Shown here: positions 9,809 to 17,618 of the stretch, in pieces | Layout of the letters: each line of letters begins with the position of its first letter | Position numbering within the stretch: the first letter of the stretch is position 1 | DNA from: Pseudomaricurvus albidus | Lineage (GTDB): Bacteria; Pseudomonadota; Gammaproteobacteria; Pseudomonadales; Cellvibrionaceae | Length of the DNA stretch: 64,000 bases | Assembly (NCBI RefSeq): GCF_018863235.1 | Contig: NZ_JAHKRS010000002.1 | Coordinates: forward strand, 248,001-312,000 | Direction: 5' to 3' | Position numbers and translations under genes: made by a program | The notes under the pieces: generated by a model | Databases searched by the model: none | What the model saw: the letters and a program-made list of their open reading frames with translations, nothing else | What the model was told of the DNA's origin: nothing

Positions 9809-10606
9809 ATGAGCAAGATCCCCACAGTTTTAGAAAAAATCATCGTACGTAAGCGCGAAGAGATCATTGAGCGGCAGCAGACGCGCTCCCTTGAGGAGCT
9901 TAAGCGGTTGGCGTCAGAGCAGGCGCCGGCGCGTGGTTTTGTTCGCTCTATCGAAAACAAGATCAATGCCGGTCAGGCGGCTGTGATTGCTGAGATCAAA
10001 AAGGCGTCGCCGAGCAAGGGCGTGATTCGCGAAGATTTCTATCCGGCGGAGATTGCCATCAGCTACGAAAAGGGCGGTGCGGCCTGCTTGTCTGTACTCA
10101 CCGACGTGGATTTTTTTCAGGGGGCCGACTGCTATCTGCAAGAAGCGCGTAGCGCCTCTTCACTGCCGGTGATTCGCAAGGATTTTATTGTCGATGAATA
10201 TCAGGTCTACGAAGCTCGCGCCATTGGTGCTGACTGCATTCTGCTGATTGTCGCGGTACTGGAATTTGAGCAGATGGAGCGCCTCAATACCCTGGCTCAC
10301 GAATTGGGCATGGATGTGCTGGTGGAAGTGCATAACGCCGAGGAACTGGAGCTGGCACTCAAGCTGCCAAACAAGCTGATTGGGATTAACAACCGCAATC
10401 TGCATACGTTTGAAGTGTCCCTGGACCACACTTTTGCGTTGCTTGGCAGTATCGGCGAAGACCGTATCGTCGTGACTGAGTCGGGTATCCTGACCATCGA
10501 TGATGTGATGGCCATGCGCGGTCACAACGTGAATGCGTTTCTGGTGGGAGAAACCTTTATGCGCTCCGACGATCCGGGCGTGAAGTTGCTGGAGATGTTT
10601 AATTGA
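9809..10606 (+). CDS. trpC: Indole-3-glycerol phosphate synthase
   Basis: TrpC closes the indole ring from CdRP. It is a stand-alone (beta/alpha)8 enzyme of 265 aa with no TrpF fusion. Family motifs are visible: [61 protein letters not shown] and [13 protein letters not shown] chose the ATG of [11 protein letters not shown] because family members begin this way. A GTG at 9794 five codons earlier lies after an AAGAAGAGG stretch and is an alternative. A strong terminator follows. trpF, trpB and trpA are not in the window. Confidence 0.95.
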   Translation: MSKIPTVLEKIIVRKREEIIERQQTRSLEELKRLASEQAPARGFVRSIENKINAGQAAVIAEIKKASPSKGVIREDFYPAEIAISYEKGGAACLSVLTDVDFFQGADCYLQEARSASSLPVIRKDFIVDEYQVYEARAIGADCILLIVAVLEFEQMERLNTLAHELGMDVLVEVHNAEELELALKLPNKLIGINNRNLHTFEVSLDHTFALLGSIGEDRIVVTESGILTIDDVMAMRGHNVNAFLVGETFMRSDDPGVKLLEMFN

Positions 10607-10641
10607 TTGGTTGAATTTTCGACCCATCAAGAACAACTCAC

Positions 10642-10670
10642 AAAAAAGCCGGCAGAGAGCCGGCTTTTTT
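10642..10670. terminator. Bidirectional rho-independent terminator between trpC and crp/vfr
   Basis: The stem GCCGGC (10648-10653) pairs with GCCGGC (10659-10664) around the loop AGAGA. It is flanked by six A on the left and six T on the right, so it can end both the rightward trp operon and the leftward crp gene. Confidence 0.92.
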
Positions 10671-10693
10671 GTGTCTGGTGTTTTGTGCTCGGG

Positions 10694-11329
10694 TCAGCGG
10701 GTGCCGAACACCACCATGGTTTTACCTTTCACCGACACCAGTCCCTGATCCTCCAGGGTTTTCAGTACCCGGCCGACCATCTCGCGGGAACAGCCCACAA
10801 TGCGTCCGATCTCCTGACGGGTAATTTTAATCTGCATGCCATCCGGATGGGTCATGGCATCCGGCTCTTTACACAGGTCCAGCAGTGTCCGGGCAACGCG
10901 ACCGGTCACATCCAGAAAGGCCAGGTCGCCCACCTTGCGGGTGGTGTTGCGCAGACGGCGGGCCATCTGGGTGCCCAGCGCGAACAGGAATTCGGGATGC
11001 TTGGCACCCAGCTCCTGGAACTTGCCGTAGCTGATTTCGGCCACTTCACATTCGGTTTTGGCGCGTACCCAGGCACTGCGCGAATCCTGCTCGTCAAACA
11101 GACCCATTTCCCCGAAGAAGTCACCATCGTTGAGGTAGGCAACGATCATCTCGCGGCCTTCATCGTCTTCAATAATGACGGTGACGGAGCCCTTGATGAT
11201 GTAATAGAGGGAGTCGCTCTTGTCCCCCGCGTAGATCAGCGTGCTTTTGGCTGGATAGCGACGGCGGTGGCAATGACTTAAAAATTCGTCCACATTATCG
11301 ATGTGGGGAGTTAATGAAACAGCAACCAA
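10694..11329 (-). CDS. vfr: Cyclic AMP receptor protein, Vfr type
   Basis: This is the global cAMP-responsive regulator of the CRP/Vfr family. The protein ends [20 protein letters not shown] (the HTH) and [11 protein letters not shown], nearly identical to the Vfr C-terminus as I remember it. The cAMP pocket shows FGEMGLFDE and RSAWVRAK. The frame is open to 11434, but the likely start is TTG at 11329, giving [17 protein letters not shown]. This parallels the Vfr start MVAITHTPK, and a GAGGA site lies 8-9 bp upstream. That gives 211 aa against 214 in P. aeruginosa. It faces trpC, as vfr does in Pseudomonas. Confidence 0.93.
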   Translation of the reverse strand: MVAVSLTPHIDNVDEFLSHCHRRRYPAKSTLIYAGDKSDSLYYIIKGSVTVIIEDDEGREMIVAYLNDGDFFGEMGLFDEQDSRSAWVRAKTECEVAEISYGKFQELGAKHPEFLFALGTQMARRLRNTTRKVGDLAFLDVTGRVARTLLDLCKEPDAMTHPDGMQIKITRQEIGRIVGCSREMVGRVLKTLEDQGLVSVKGKTMVVFGTR

Positions 11330-11550
11330 TTGAATGTCCTCATAGTCTTGCAAAAGGAGGGGGGTAGTAGGCAGGCCTGCCTGTCTAGCGTTGGCAGGTG
11401 CTTTAATTTGTCGTGCGAAACAACCCGGTGGCACGCAAAAAACCGGTATTTGACGCCCGATTCCCAGCCCCTTTTTTTAGTGTAAAGCTGATTATGGCTA
11501 TAATCGTCAACTCTGGCCAGCGATGTCTACAGATCTTCACCGTCTTTGTG

Positions 11551-11573
11551 AACGAGTTATCTTATAACTCGTT
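11551..11573. promoter_or_regulatory. Perfect 23-bp palindrome between crp/vfr and osmC
   Basis: The arms AACGAGTTAT (11551-11560) and ATAACTCGTT (11564-11573) are perfect inverted repeats separated by CTT. It lies in the 525-bp divergent intergenic region between crp and the OsmC gene and has no T-run, so it is more like an operator than a terminator. It does not fit the CRP consensus TGTGA-N6-TCACA. I see no gene in the rest of 11330-11854. Confidence 0.5.
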
Positions 11574-11854
11574 GATAAGTGACGGGCGACAAACTGTAGA
11601 TATGCGTGACTGAATTTGCGGGATCAGATCCCGGATCCCTGTCCAGATTTTGAGTCCTGGTTCGGACTTCATCGGACCCCAGATAGTTCCTTTGTCTTGC
11701 CAATTGTGTGAAGCCGCACCAGCGGGGAGTTTGTGGTACTCTTGCGTCCCCGTTTTCTGGCGCGAACAGCAGGGCTTGTCTGGCCAGTTATGACTCAAAT
11801 TATTTTAGAAAGTTTGCTGAATGGTCCAAAAGGCCAAAATGAGAGGAAAAGTTC

Positions 11855-12280
11855 ATGAAGGCAACGGTTAAATGGGTAGATGGCGCAATGTTCCTGGGTG
11901 AATCAGGCAGCGGCCACTCGGTTGTCATGGATGGTCCGGAGGACCACGGCGGTCGCAATATGGGCGTGCGACCCATGGAAATGCTGCTGTTGGGCATGGG
12001 GGGCTGTGCGACCTTTGATGTGATGAGTATCCTTAAGAAGACGCGTCAGAAGGTGCAGGATTGTCGTGTGGAGCTGGATGCAGAGCGTGCGGACGGTGTA
12101 CCTTCTCCCTTTACCAGGATCAAAATGAACTTCATCGTCACCGGTACCGACCTCAAAGAGGCGCAGGTAAAGCGAGCGGTTGAGTTGTCTGCGACCAAAT
12201 ACTGCTCGGCTTCCATTATGATGGAGGCGGCCGGTGTTGAAGTCAGTCACGGCTACGAGATTGTAGAGGCCGAGGTTTAA
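11855..12280 (+). CDS. OsmC-family protein (YhfA type)
   Basis: The 141-aa protein is an OsmC/Ohr-superfamily member of the YhfA branch, whose E. coli member also lies beside crp. The segment VRPMEMLLLGMGGCATFDVM carries the first conserved Cys; the second is in ELSATKYCSASIMMEAAGVEV. These would be the peroxidatic and resolving thiols in OsmC-type peroxidases, but the role of YhfA proteins is not established. GAGAGGAAAAG lies upstream of the ATG. In Pseudomonas an OsmC gene occupies the same place beside vfr. Confidence 0.88.
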   Translation: MKATVKWVDGAMFLGESGSGHSVVMDGPEDHGGRNMGVRPMEMLLLGMGGCATFDVMSILKKTRQKVQDCRVELDAERADGVPSPFTRIKMNFIVTGTDLKEAQVKRAVELSATKYCSASIMMEAAGVEVSHGYEIVEAEV

Positions 12281-12302
12281 TTTTAAATTCCATTTCATCA
12301 GG

Positions 12303-12328
12303 AGCGGCACGATTACCTGAGTGCCGCT
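12303..12328 (+). terminator. Hairpin after the OsmC gene, possible terminator
   Basis: AGCGGCAC (12303-12310) and GTGCCGCT (12321-12328) form a perfect 8-bp stem 22 bp after the OsmC stop. No T-run follows, so termination here would be weak or Rho-assisted. The rest of 12281-12592 is AT-rich, includes the element TATGGCTGCC near 12488, and holds no visible gene. Confidence 0.4.
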
Positions 12329-12592
12329 CTGCCAGTGATTGTTTCACACCAAACTTTATCTGCTTCATCATCAGGATTCGGCTTTTTCAGGTCCTGATAA
12401 CCTTTGCCCGCGCTGAAACTTCCAGCGGTACAAATCTTTAGGTATATGCTTTTTGTTATATCTTTGCTGGCTTAAATTATTTTTAAGCTATGGCTGCCTC
12501 TCATAGAATCGGGGCATGTGCTTGGTTCGACCTGTGAGTGTCAGTCAGGCGGAAAGTCATAAGCGTTGAAAGCGATGATAGAGAGGATCGAT

Positions 12593-14383
12593 ATGACGAA
12601 AACGAAACGGGTAACAACAGCCCTGCCGGTGGCTGGCAAGTTGGCAGCAGCGGTTGGCCTTTCCATTCTGTTAGGGGCTTGCTCTGCGACCAATCAGCAG
12701 GAGTCACACGGCCAGGCTGATGATCATGGGCAGCAGGCAGTCAGTATCCAGGATAAATGGGTGGCCCGAGCGGACAGCTTAAGTCCTGATCTGACACCGC
12801 CAGATCCCAAACCGGGCAGCTATGGCCTGAACCAGGAAACCGGCGAGTTTACTCATCCGGTTGCTACCCGGGATTCTCATGACCCCAAGCCTTTTGATGG
12901 CATTCTGGATTATTGGGATACCAATCAGTACATCAAAAACATGAAGGTTGAAGCCTATTACCCGATCACGGTCGAACCTTTCCATACCTGGCAAAACATA
13001 GTTGATTTCGATGGTCGCCGTTACCTCTATCAATACGTTCGCCAGGATTTGAAAATTTTTGATATTACCAATCCCAAAGATGTGCAGTTGCTGTTGACCC
13101 GAGGCCATACATGGGGTGCTAACGGGCCTGATGAGGTTGCGCAAAACCCCATGGCCGATGATGAAATGTTCGGTGCCGCCTCGATTCAGTGGAATAAAGA
13201 GCTGGGCAAGTACATCATGGTGCAAGCCTACGAAGTACGTCGCTTTGGGTTGTTGAAAAACAAACGCACCCAGCCGGACAAGGTGGAAGCAATTCGCAAG
13301 GCCCCTCATCTTAAAGGCTTTAAGGTGTATGAAATGAACGGTCCGCTGCCGAAGGACTGGAAGTTACTGGCTGAGCGTACCACCGATTACAAACACCCGA
13401 ATGCGCCAATAGGAGAGCAGCAAGGGTCGGGTGTCCGCGATATTCCAGCTTACTTTGGTGGGGATACCATGTTTGTCGCGGCCGCTCCGGATGCCAGTTA
13501 TGCACTGACAGAGTACCCCAATGATCTCTATTCTGCAGGTTACCAATCCTGGGATATGTCGGATCCTTCAAACCCCAAATTTCTCGATCAGTTGACGGTG
13601 CCTGGACAGGTGGCTTTTGACCCGGAGAGTGAGGCTGCTTTCAAGGCCAATCCACGCGCGGGTAATCGCACTTCCTGGATGGGTGCGCGCATGTCCTTGT
13701 TTATCCCGACGCCGGTCGAGGAGGGTGGCCAGTACGGTTATGCAGCCATGGGTGGATTGGGGTTTTATGTGGTGGATATTTCCGATCCGGCCAACATGAA
13801 AGTTGTGAGTCACTTGAATTTCGAGCCCAGTGTGGCCGGTACAGAGGGTGATTTTATTGATGTGTCACAAGTTGAGAAGACCGGCATTGTCTATTTCAGT
13901 GGCTATCCACTGAATGAGGATTGCTGGGAACCCTACAAAGACGTTCACATGATTGATGTGAGCAACCCCGAGAAGCCCTTTAAAGTTGGTGTGCTGCCGC
14001 GCCCCAAACCTCCAGCCGATGCCGCTTTCAGCGATTTCTGCCAGCGTCGGGGCAGCTTTGGTCCCAAGCGCACCGGGTATTACACCCAGCCGGGAACCCC
14101 CCGTGACGGCATCCTGCCCTTCAACTTCTACAATGCCGGTCTGCAGGTATTTGATGTCAGTGATGTTAACAACCCGGAAATCGTCGCGTATTTTGTGCCG
14201 CCGTTTAACACCGAACGGGTAGCCAGTTATGCTCGTGGCAATCTGTCTCACAGCGTGTATGTCGAATACGATCGCAATATCTTCTGGTTGTTCACGAATC
14301 ATGGTTTTTATGCGTTATCGAGTCCGGTTCTGGGAGAGCCTAGCTTTAATGCGCCGGAAAAACCCTGGCCTTCGCGAGACTGA
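12593..14383 (+). CDS. Lipoprotein with LVIVD beta-propeller repeats
   Basis: The 596-aa product starts at ATG 12593, behind AGAGAGGATCG, and has a lipoprotein signal ending ILLGAC (Cys30), so it is probably anchored in the envelope. Several repeats of the LVIVD type are visible: YLYQYVRQDLKIFDITNPKD, LGFYVVDISDPANMKVVSHL, DVHMIDVSNPEKPFKVG and LQVFDVSDVNNPEIVAYF. Such repeats form a beta-propeller; the function of this family is unknown. It begins the catabolic block and may bind or process a substrate on the cell surface, but that is inference from position. A strong terminator follows, so it is transcribed apart from kynU. Confidence 0.85.
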   Translation: MTKTKRVTTALPVAGKLAAAVGLSILLGACSATNQQESHGQADDHGQQAVSIQDKWVARADSLSPDLTPPDPKPGSYGLNQETGEFTHPVATRDSHDPKPFDGILDYWDTNQYIKNMKVEAYYPITVEPFHTWQNIVDFDGRRYLYQYVRQDLKIFDITNPKDVQLLLTRGHTWGANGPDEVAQNPMADDEMFGAASIQWNKELGKYIMVQAYEVRRFGLLKNKRTQPDKVEAIRKAPHLKGFKVYEMNGPLPKDWKLLAERTTDYKHPNAPIGEQQGSGVRDIPAYFGGDTMFVAAAPDASYALTEYPNDLYSAGYQSWDMSDPSNPKFLDQLTVPGQVAFDPESEAAFKANPRAGNRTSWMGARMSLFIPTPVEEGGQYGYAAMGGLGFYVVDISDPANMKVVSHLNFEPSVAGTEGDFIDVSQVEKTGIVYFSGYPLNEDCWEPYKDVHMIDVSNPEKPFKVGVLPRPKPPADAAFSDFCQRRGSFGPKRTGYYTQPGTPRDGILPFNFYNAGLQVFDVSDVNNPEIVAYFVPPFNTERVASYARGNLSHSVYVEYDRNIFWLFTNHGFYALSSPVLGEPSFNAPEKPWPSRD

Positions 14384-14439
14384 GGGCAGTACCTCTCACA
14401 TATGAGTTGTGCTGCATTCGAATGAGTCTCAATGCTCTA

Positions 14440-14470
14440 GCCCGCCTTCAGTAATGAAGGCGGGCTTTTT
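14440..14470 (+). terminator. Rho-independent terminator after the LVIVD lipoprotein
   Basis: GCCCGCCTTCA (14440-14450) pairs with TGAAGGCGGGC (14455-14465) around GTAA, followed by TTTTT. It is an 11-bp perfect stem. Confidence 0.92.
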
Positions 14471-14647
14471 AATGGGGCATGTGATTGCGTGATGTTTTTT
14501 GTAGTCTTAATCTCTCTTGTTATATTTATTTTGTTATATCTTGTTCTGATAATATTATTTTCCTACCCCTCAGTGCTGCCTTAACATCCTCGTAAAGTCA
14601 GGCTGTAATGCCGTGAGTAACCGGCTCAATCAATGTGTGGAATATTT

Positions 14648-15901
14648 ATGACTCAATTAACACGACAAGACTGTGAGCGCCTGGATCAGGATGACCCTCT
14701 GGCCGCGTTCCGCCAGGAGTTCGACCTGCCCGAGAACACCATTTACCTGAACGGAAATTCTCTGGGAGCCATGCCGAAAAAAGCCCTGGATCAGGCTCGT
14801 CAGACGGTAATCAATGAGTGGGGCAAGGACCTCATCAAAAGCTGGAACGTACACGACTGGTTCAGCATGCCGCAACGCCTGGGAGATCGTCTGGCGCCAC
14901 TGATCGGAGCGGAGGCCGGTGAGGTGGTAGTGACAGACTCGACAGGCATTAATCTGTTCAAGGTGCTGTCAGCAGCATTGACGGTCCAGCAAAAGGCTTG
15001 TCCGGATCGAAAAAAAATCGTCATGGAAGGCAGCAATTTCCCCACGGATAATTACACCGCTCAGGGATTGATCAAGCTGCTGGGTGACCAGCACGAGATT
15101 GTGTTTGCCGAAGGTGAAGACATTTTGCAGTCCATTGACGACAGTGTAGCGGTAGTTTGCCTGACGCATGTGCATTACAAGAGTGGACGCATCCTCGATA
15201 TGGAAGCCATCACGGAAAGAACGCAGGCTTGCGGTGCTCTGTCTATCTGGGATTTGTGCCACAGTGCTGGCGCCATGCCAGTTGACCTAAACGGTTGCAA
15301 TGCGGATTTTGCCGTGGGTTGTACCTACAAATACCTTAATGGTGGCCCGGGAAGTCCGGCGTTTATTTTTACGGCCAAGCGTCATCAGGGTAAAGCCCTG
15401 CAGCCGTTGACCGGTTGGTGGGGGCATGCAGCGCCTTTTGCATTTGAGCGAGATTACACTCCGGCGGACAATATCAGCCAAATGCTCAGTGGTACCCAAC
15501 CTATTGTGAGTCTGGCAATGACAGAGGTGGGGCTGGATATTTCTGCCCGTGCAGACTTGAACTTGGTGCGTCAAAAATCGCAGAGGTTAGGGGATCTCTT
15601 TATTCGTTTGTTGAATGAGCGTTGTGCGGAATATCAATTTCGTGTGGTGAGTCCTGCCGATAATGAGCTGCGTGGCAGTCAGGTGGCCATTGCTCACGAA
15701 CAGGGTTACGCCATTATGCAGGCGATGATAGCCCGAGGTGTGATTGGTGATTTTCGTGCGCCGGATACACTGCGGGTTGGTTTTTCTGCGTTGTACGTCA
15801 GTTACGCCGATGTTTACGATGCAGTTGAAACCCTGCGTGACATTATGAAAAACAGTATCTGGCAACAACCAGAATACAATCGTCGCCATGCGGTTACCTG
15901 A
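14648..15901 (+). CDS. kynU: Kynureninase
   Basis: KynU is a PLP enzyme that cleaves L-kynurenine to anthranilate, or 3-hydroxykynurenine to 3-hydroxyanthranilate, releasing alanine. The 417-aa protein shows TIYLNGNSLGAMPKKA at the N-terminus, SIWDLCHSAGAMPVDL with the PLP-nitrogen Asp, and TYKYLNGGPGSPAFIF, which contains the Schiff-base Lys in the family's context. The start is ATG 14648 (MTQLTRQ); a frame from 14633 adds five residues. A Na+-coupled transporter follows. With the downstream nba operon, the likely substrate is 3-hydroxykynurenine. Genes for tryptophan dioxygenase, kynurenine formamidase and kynurenine monooxygenase are not in the window. Confidence 0.95.
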   Translation: MTQLTRQDCERLDQDDPLAAFRQEFDLPENTIYLNGNSLGAMPKKALDQARQTVINEWGKDLIKSWNVHDWFSMPQRLGDRLAPLIGAEAGEVVVTDSTGINLFKVLSAALTVQQKACPDRKKIVMEGSNFPTDNYTAQGLIKLLGDQHEIVFAEGEDILQSIDDSVAVVCLTHVHYKSGRILDMEAITERTQACGALSIWDLCHSAGAMPVDLNGCNADFAVGCTYKYLNGGPGSPAFIFTAKRHQGKALQPLTGWWGHAAPFAFERDYTPADNISQMLSGTQPIVSLAMTEVGLDISARADLNLVRQKSQRLGDLFIRLLNERCAEYQFRVVSPADNELRGSQVAIAHEQGYAIMQAMIARGVIGDFRAPDTLRVGFSALYVSYADVYDAVETLRDIMKNSIWQQPEYNRRHAVT

Positions 15902-15926
15902 TCGGACTGCTTGATCGGACTGCTTA
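15901..15926. repeat. Tandem 13-bp duplication after kynU
   Basis: ATCGGACTGCTTG at 15901-15913 is repeated as ATCGGACTGCTTA at 15914-15926, starting on the last base of the kynU stop codon. It looks like a small recent duplication with no evident function. Confidence 0.6.
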
Positions 15927-15988
15927 GTCGGGCTACGGCAGCCATATCTCAGTAATCTCACCTCTAATAAAAACGTAAAGAGTTTTCT

Positions 15989-17353
15989 ATGCAACAAGCA
16001 CACGAACAGTGGTCGTCCCGGCTGGGTTTTATTATGGCAGCAGTCGGGTCTGCAGTTGGATTGGCCAATATCTGGCGCTTTCCTTATGCGGCTGGCAGCA
16101 ATGGTGGGGGTGCCTTTGTTTTCATTTACATTGCGGCCATTCTCTGTGTGGTTTTGCCTATCCTGATCTCCGAGTTTTTAGTGGGGCGTCGCGGCCAGTT
16201 AAGTCCACCCAATGCCATTGCGGCGGTTGCCCGCGAAGCCGGTGCGTCACCACGCTGGCGTTGGATGGGGCTGGTCGGTGTGGTCGCCGCAATCCTGATT
16301 TTTTCTTTTTATACGGTGGTGGGTGGCTGGACACTGGCTTATGTTTTCAAATCGGCAGCAGGTGATCTTTCCAGTGCCAGTGCCGATGACATTCAGGCAA
16401 CGTTTGACGGACTTAATGCCAGTGCCAGTGAGCTGTTTTTGTGGGCCAGCAGTTTTTTAATGTTGACAGTGTTCGTCTCTGCTCGAGGGGTTAAATCAGG
16501 CATTGAAGCAGCTGTCAAAGTGCTTATGCCCCTACTGTTTATCATGTTGCTGGGGATGGTGGCGTACGCAGCTGTTGTGGGTGATTTCACCGCAGCCTGG
16601 ACATTTTTGTTTACTCCGGACTTTTCTCAGGTCGACAGTGACGTTGTTGTAGAGGCGATAGGTCAGGCCTTCTTCTCTATTGGAGTTGGCATCACAAATC
16701 TGATGGCATATGGATCTTATCTGGATCGCCAAACTTCCATCCCCCGGTCTTCTCTAAGCATCATTGGAGCGGACACATTGGTGGCACTGTTGGCCGGGCT
16801 GGCCATCTTTCCCATCATCTTTGCCTATGGCATGAGTCCCAGCGGTGGCCCGGGGTTGGTATTTATGGCGTTGCCCTATGCGTTTGGGCAGATGCCTGGT
16901 GGCGGATTTTTTGGTGCGCTGTTTTTTCTGTTGCTGTTCTTTGCCGCTCTGACATCGGCCATTTCCATGATGGAGTGTTCGGTCGCCTGGCTAAAAGAAA
17001 AGCTGGCCATATCGCGACGAAACGCTGCGTTAATCTCTGGCGGGTTAAGCTGGGTGTTGGGCTTACTGTCAGTGTTGTCTTTTAATGTTCTGTCGGATGT
17101 CCATCCGCTCGGAATGATCTCTCTGTTCGAGGGTAAAACATTCTTCGATGTTTTTGATTACACGACGTCAACATTGGTGATGCCGCTGTGTAGCATTGTT
17201 GTGGCTCTTTTTGTTGGGTGGGTGTTGCCAAAGCGCATCACTGCTTCGGAATTGGGTGGGGATGGGCTTGGTTATCAGTTGTGGCGATTGTTGGTGCGTT
17301 TTGTCGCGCCGATTGGTTTGGCTGCAGTATTTTTATCTTTGATAACTGCATGA
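15989..17353 (+). CDS. Sodium-dependent transporter, NSS/SNF family
   Basis: The 454-aa inner-membrane protein starts SRLGFIMAAVGSAVGLANIW followed by RFPYAAGSNGGGAF, the signature of TM1 of neurotransmitter:sodium symporters (LeuT fold). About 11-12 hydrophobic segments follow, a usual number for bacterial members. The family imports amino acids and related amines, and TnaT, a tryptophan transporter, belongs to it. Lying 87 bp after kynU in the same direction, it probably imports kynurenine, 3-hydroxykynurenine or tryptophan; the substrate is inference from context. Confidence 0.88.
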   Translation: MQQAHEQWSSRLGFIMAAVGSAVGLANIWRFPYAAGSNGGGAFVFIYIAAILCVVLPILISEFLVGRRGQLSPPNAIAAVAREAGASPRWRWMGLVGVVAAILIFSFYTVVGGWTLAYVFKSAAGDLSSASADDIQATFDGLNASASELFLWASSFLMLTVFVSARGVKSGIEAAVKVLMPLLFIMLLGMVAYAAVVGDFTAAWTFLFTPDFSQVDSDVVVEAIGQAFFSIGVGITNLMAYGSYLDRQTSIPRSSLSIIGADTLVALLAGLAIFPIIFAYGMSPSGGPGLVFMALPYAFGQMPGGGFFGALFFLLLFFAALTSAISMMECSVAWLKEKLAISRRNAALISGGLSWVLGLLSVLSFNVLSDVHPLGMISLFEGKTFFDVFDYTTSTLVMPLCSIVVALFVGWVLPKRITASELGGDGLGYQLWRLLVRFVAPIGLAAVFLSLITA

Positions 17354-17460
17354 TTGTGGTGCGTTTTTTCAAAATCCTCGTCTGTTTCTGTCGGGGATTT
17401 TTTCGTTTTGGTGCAGATTTTTTGTTATATGTTTTTCTCTATAGCAGAGGCTTAAAATTC

Positions 17461-17494
17461 TATTTTTCCTGTATGTCTGGCTGCCGTAAGGTGG
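17461..17494 (+). promoter_or_regulatory. Promoter/operator-like element shared with the nba operon, copy 1
   Basis: This 34-bp stretch, with core GGCTGCCGTAAGGTGG, matches 22441-22474 upstream of the nba operon at 29 of 34 positions without gaps. It lies 125 bp upstream of the TonB receptor start. It starts with a TATTTTT tract and contains TATGT, which could act as a -10 element. The match suggests common regulation, perhaps by the LysR protein encoded nearby. I see no gene in 17354-17618. Confidence 0.55.
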
Positions 17495-17618
17495 ACTTAA
17501 CAGTAGTTTACTTCTGTTCACATGATCCAAGTAGTTTCTAAAAACCATGGTCCTGTTGCGATGTGATGTCGTGATACAGCCAGATAAAAATGCCCTGCAA
17601 AGTAGGGAGGAGACAATA

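Noticed and set aside
10607-11281. Plus-strand frame of 224 codons opposite crp/vfr
   Set aside because: It passes through the terminator and lies opposite a certain gene on the other strand; no homology-like motif is visible.
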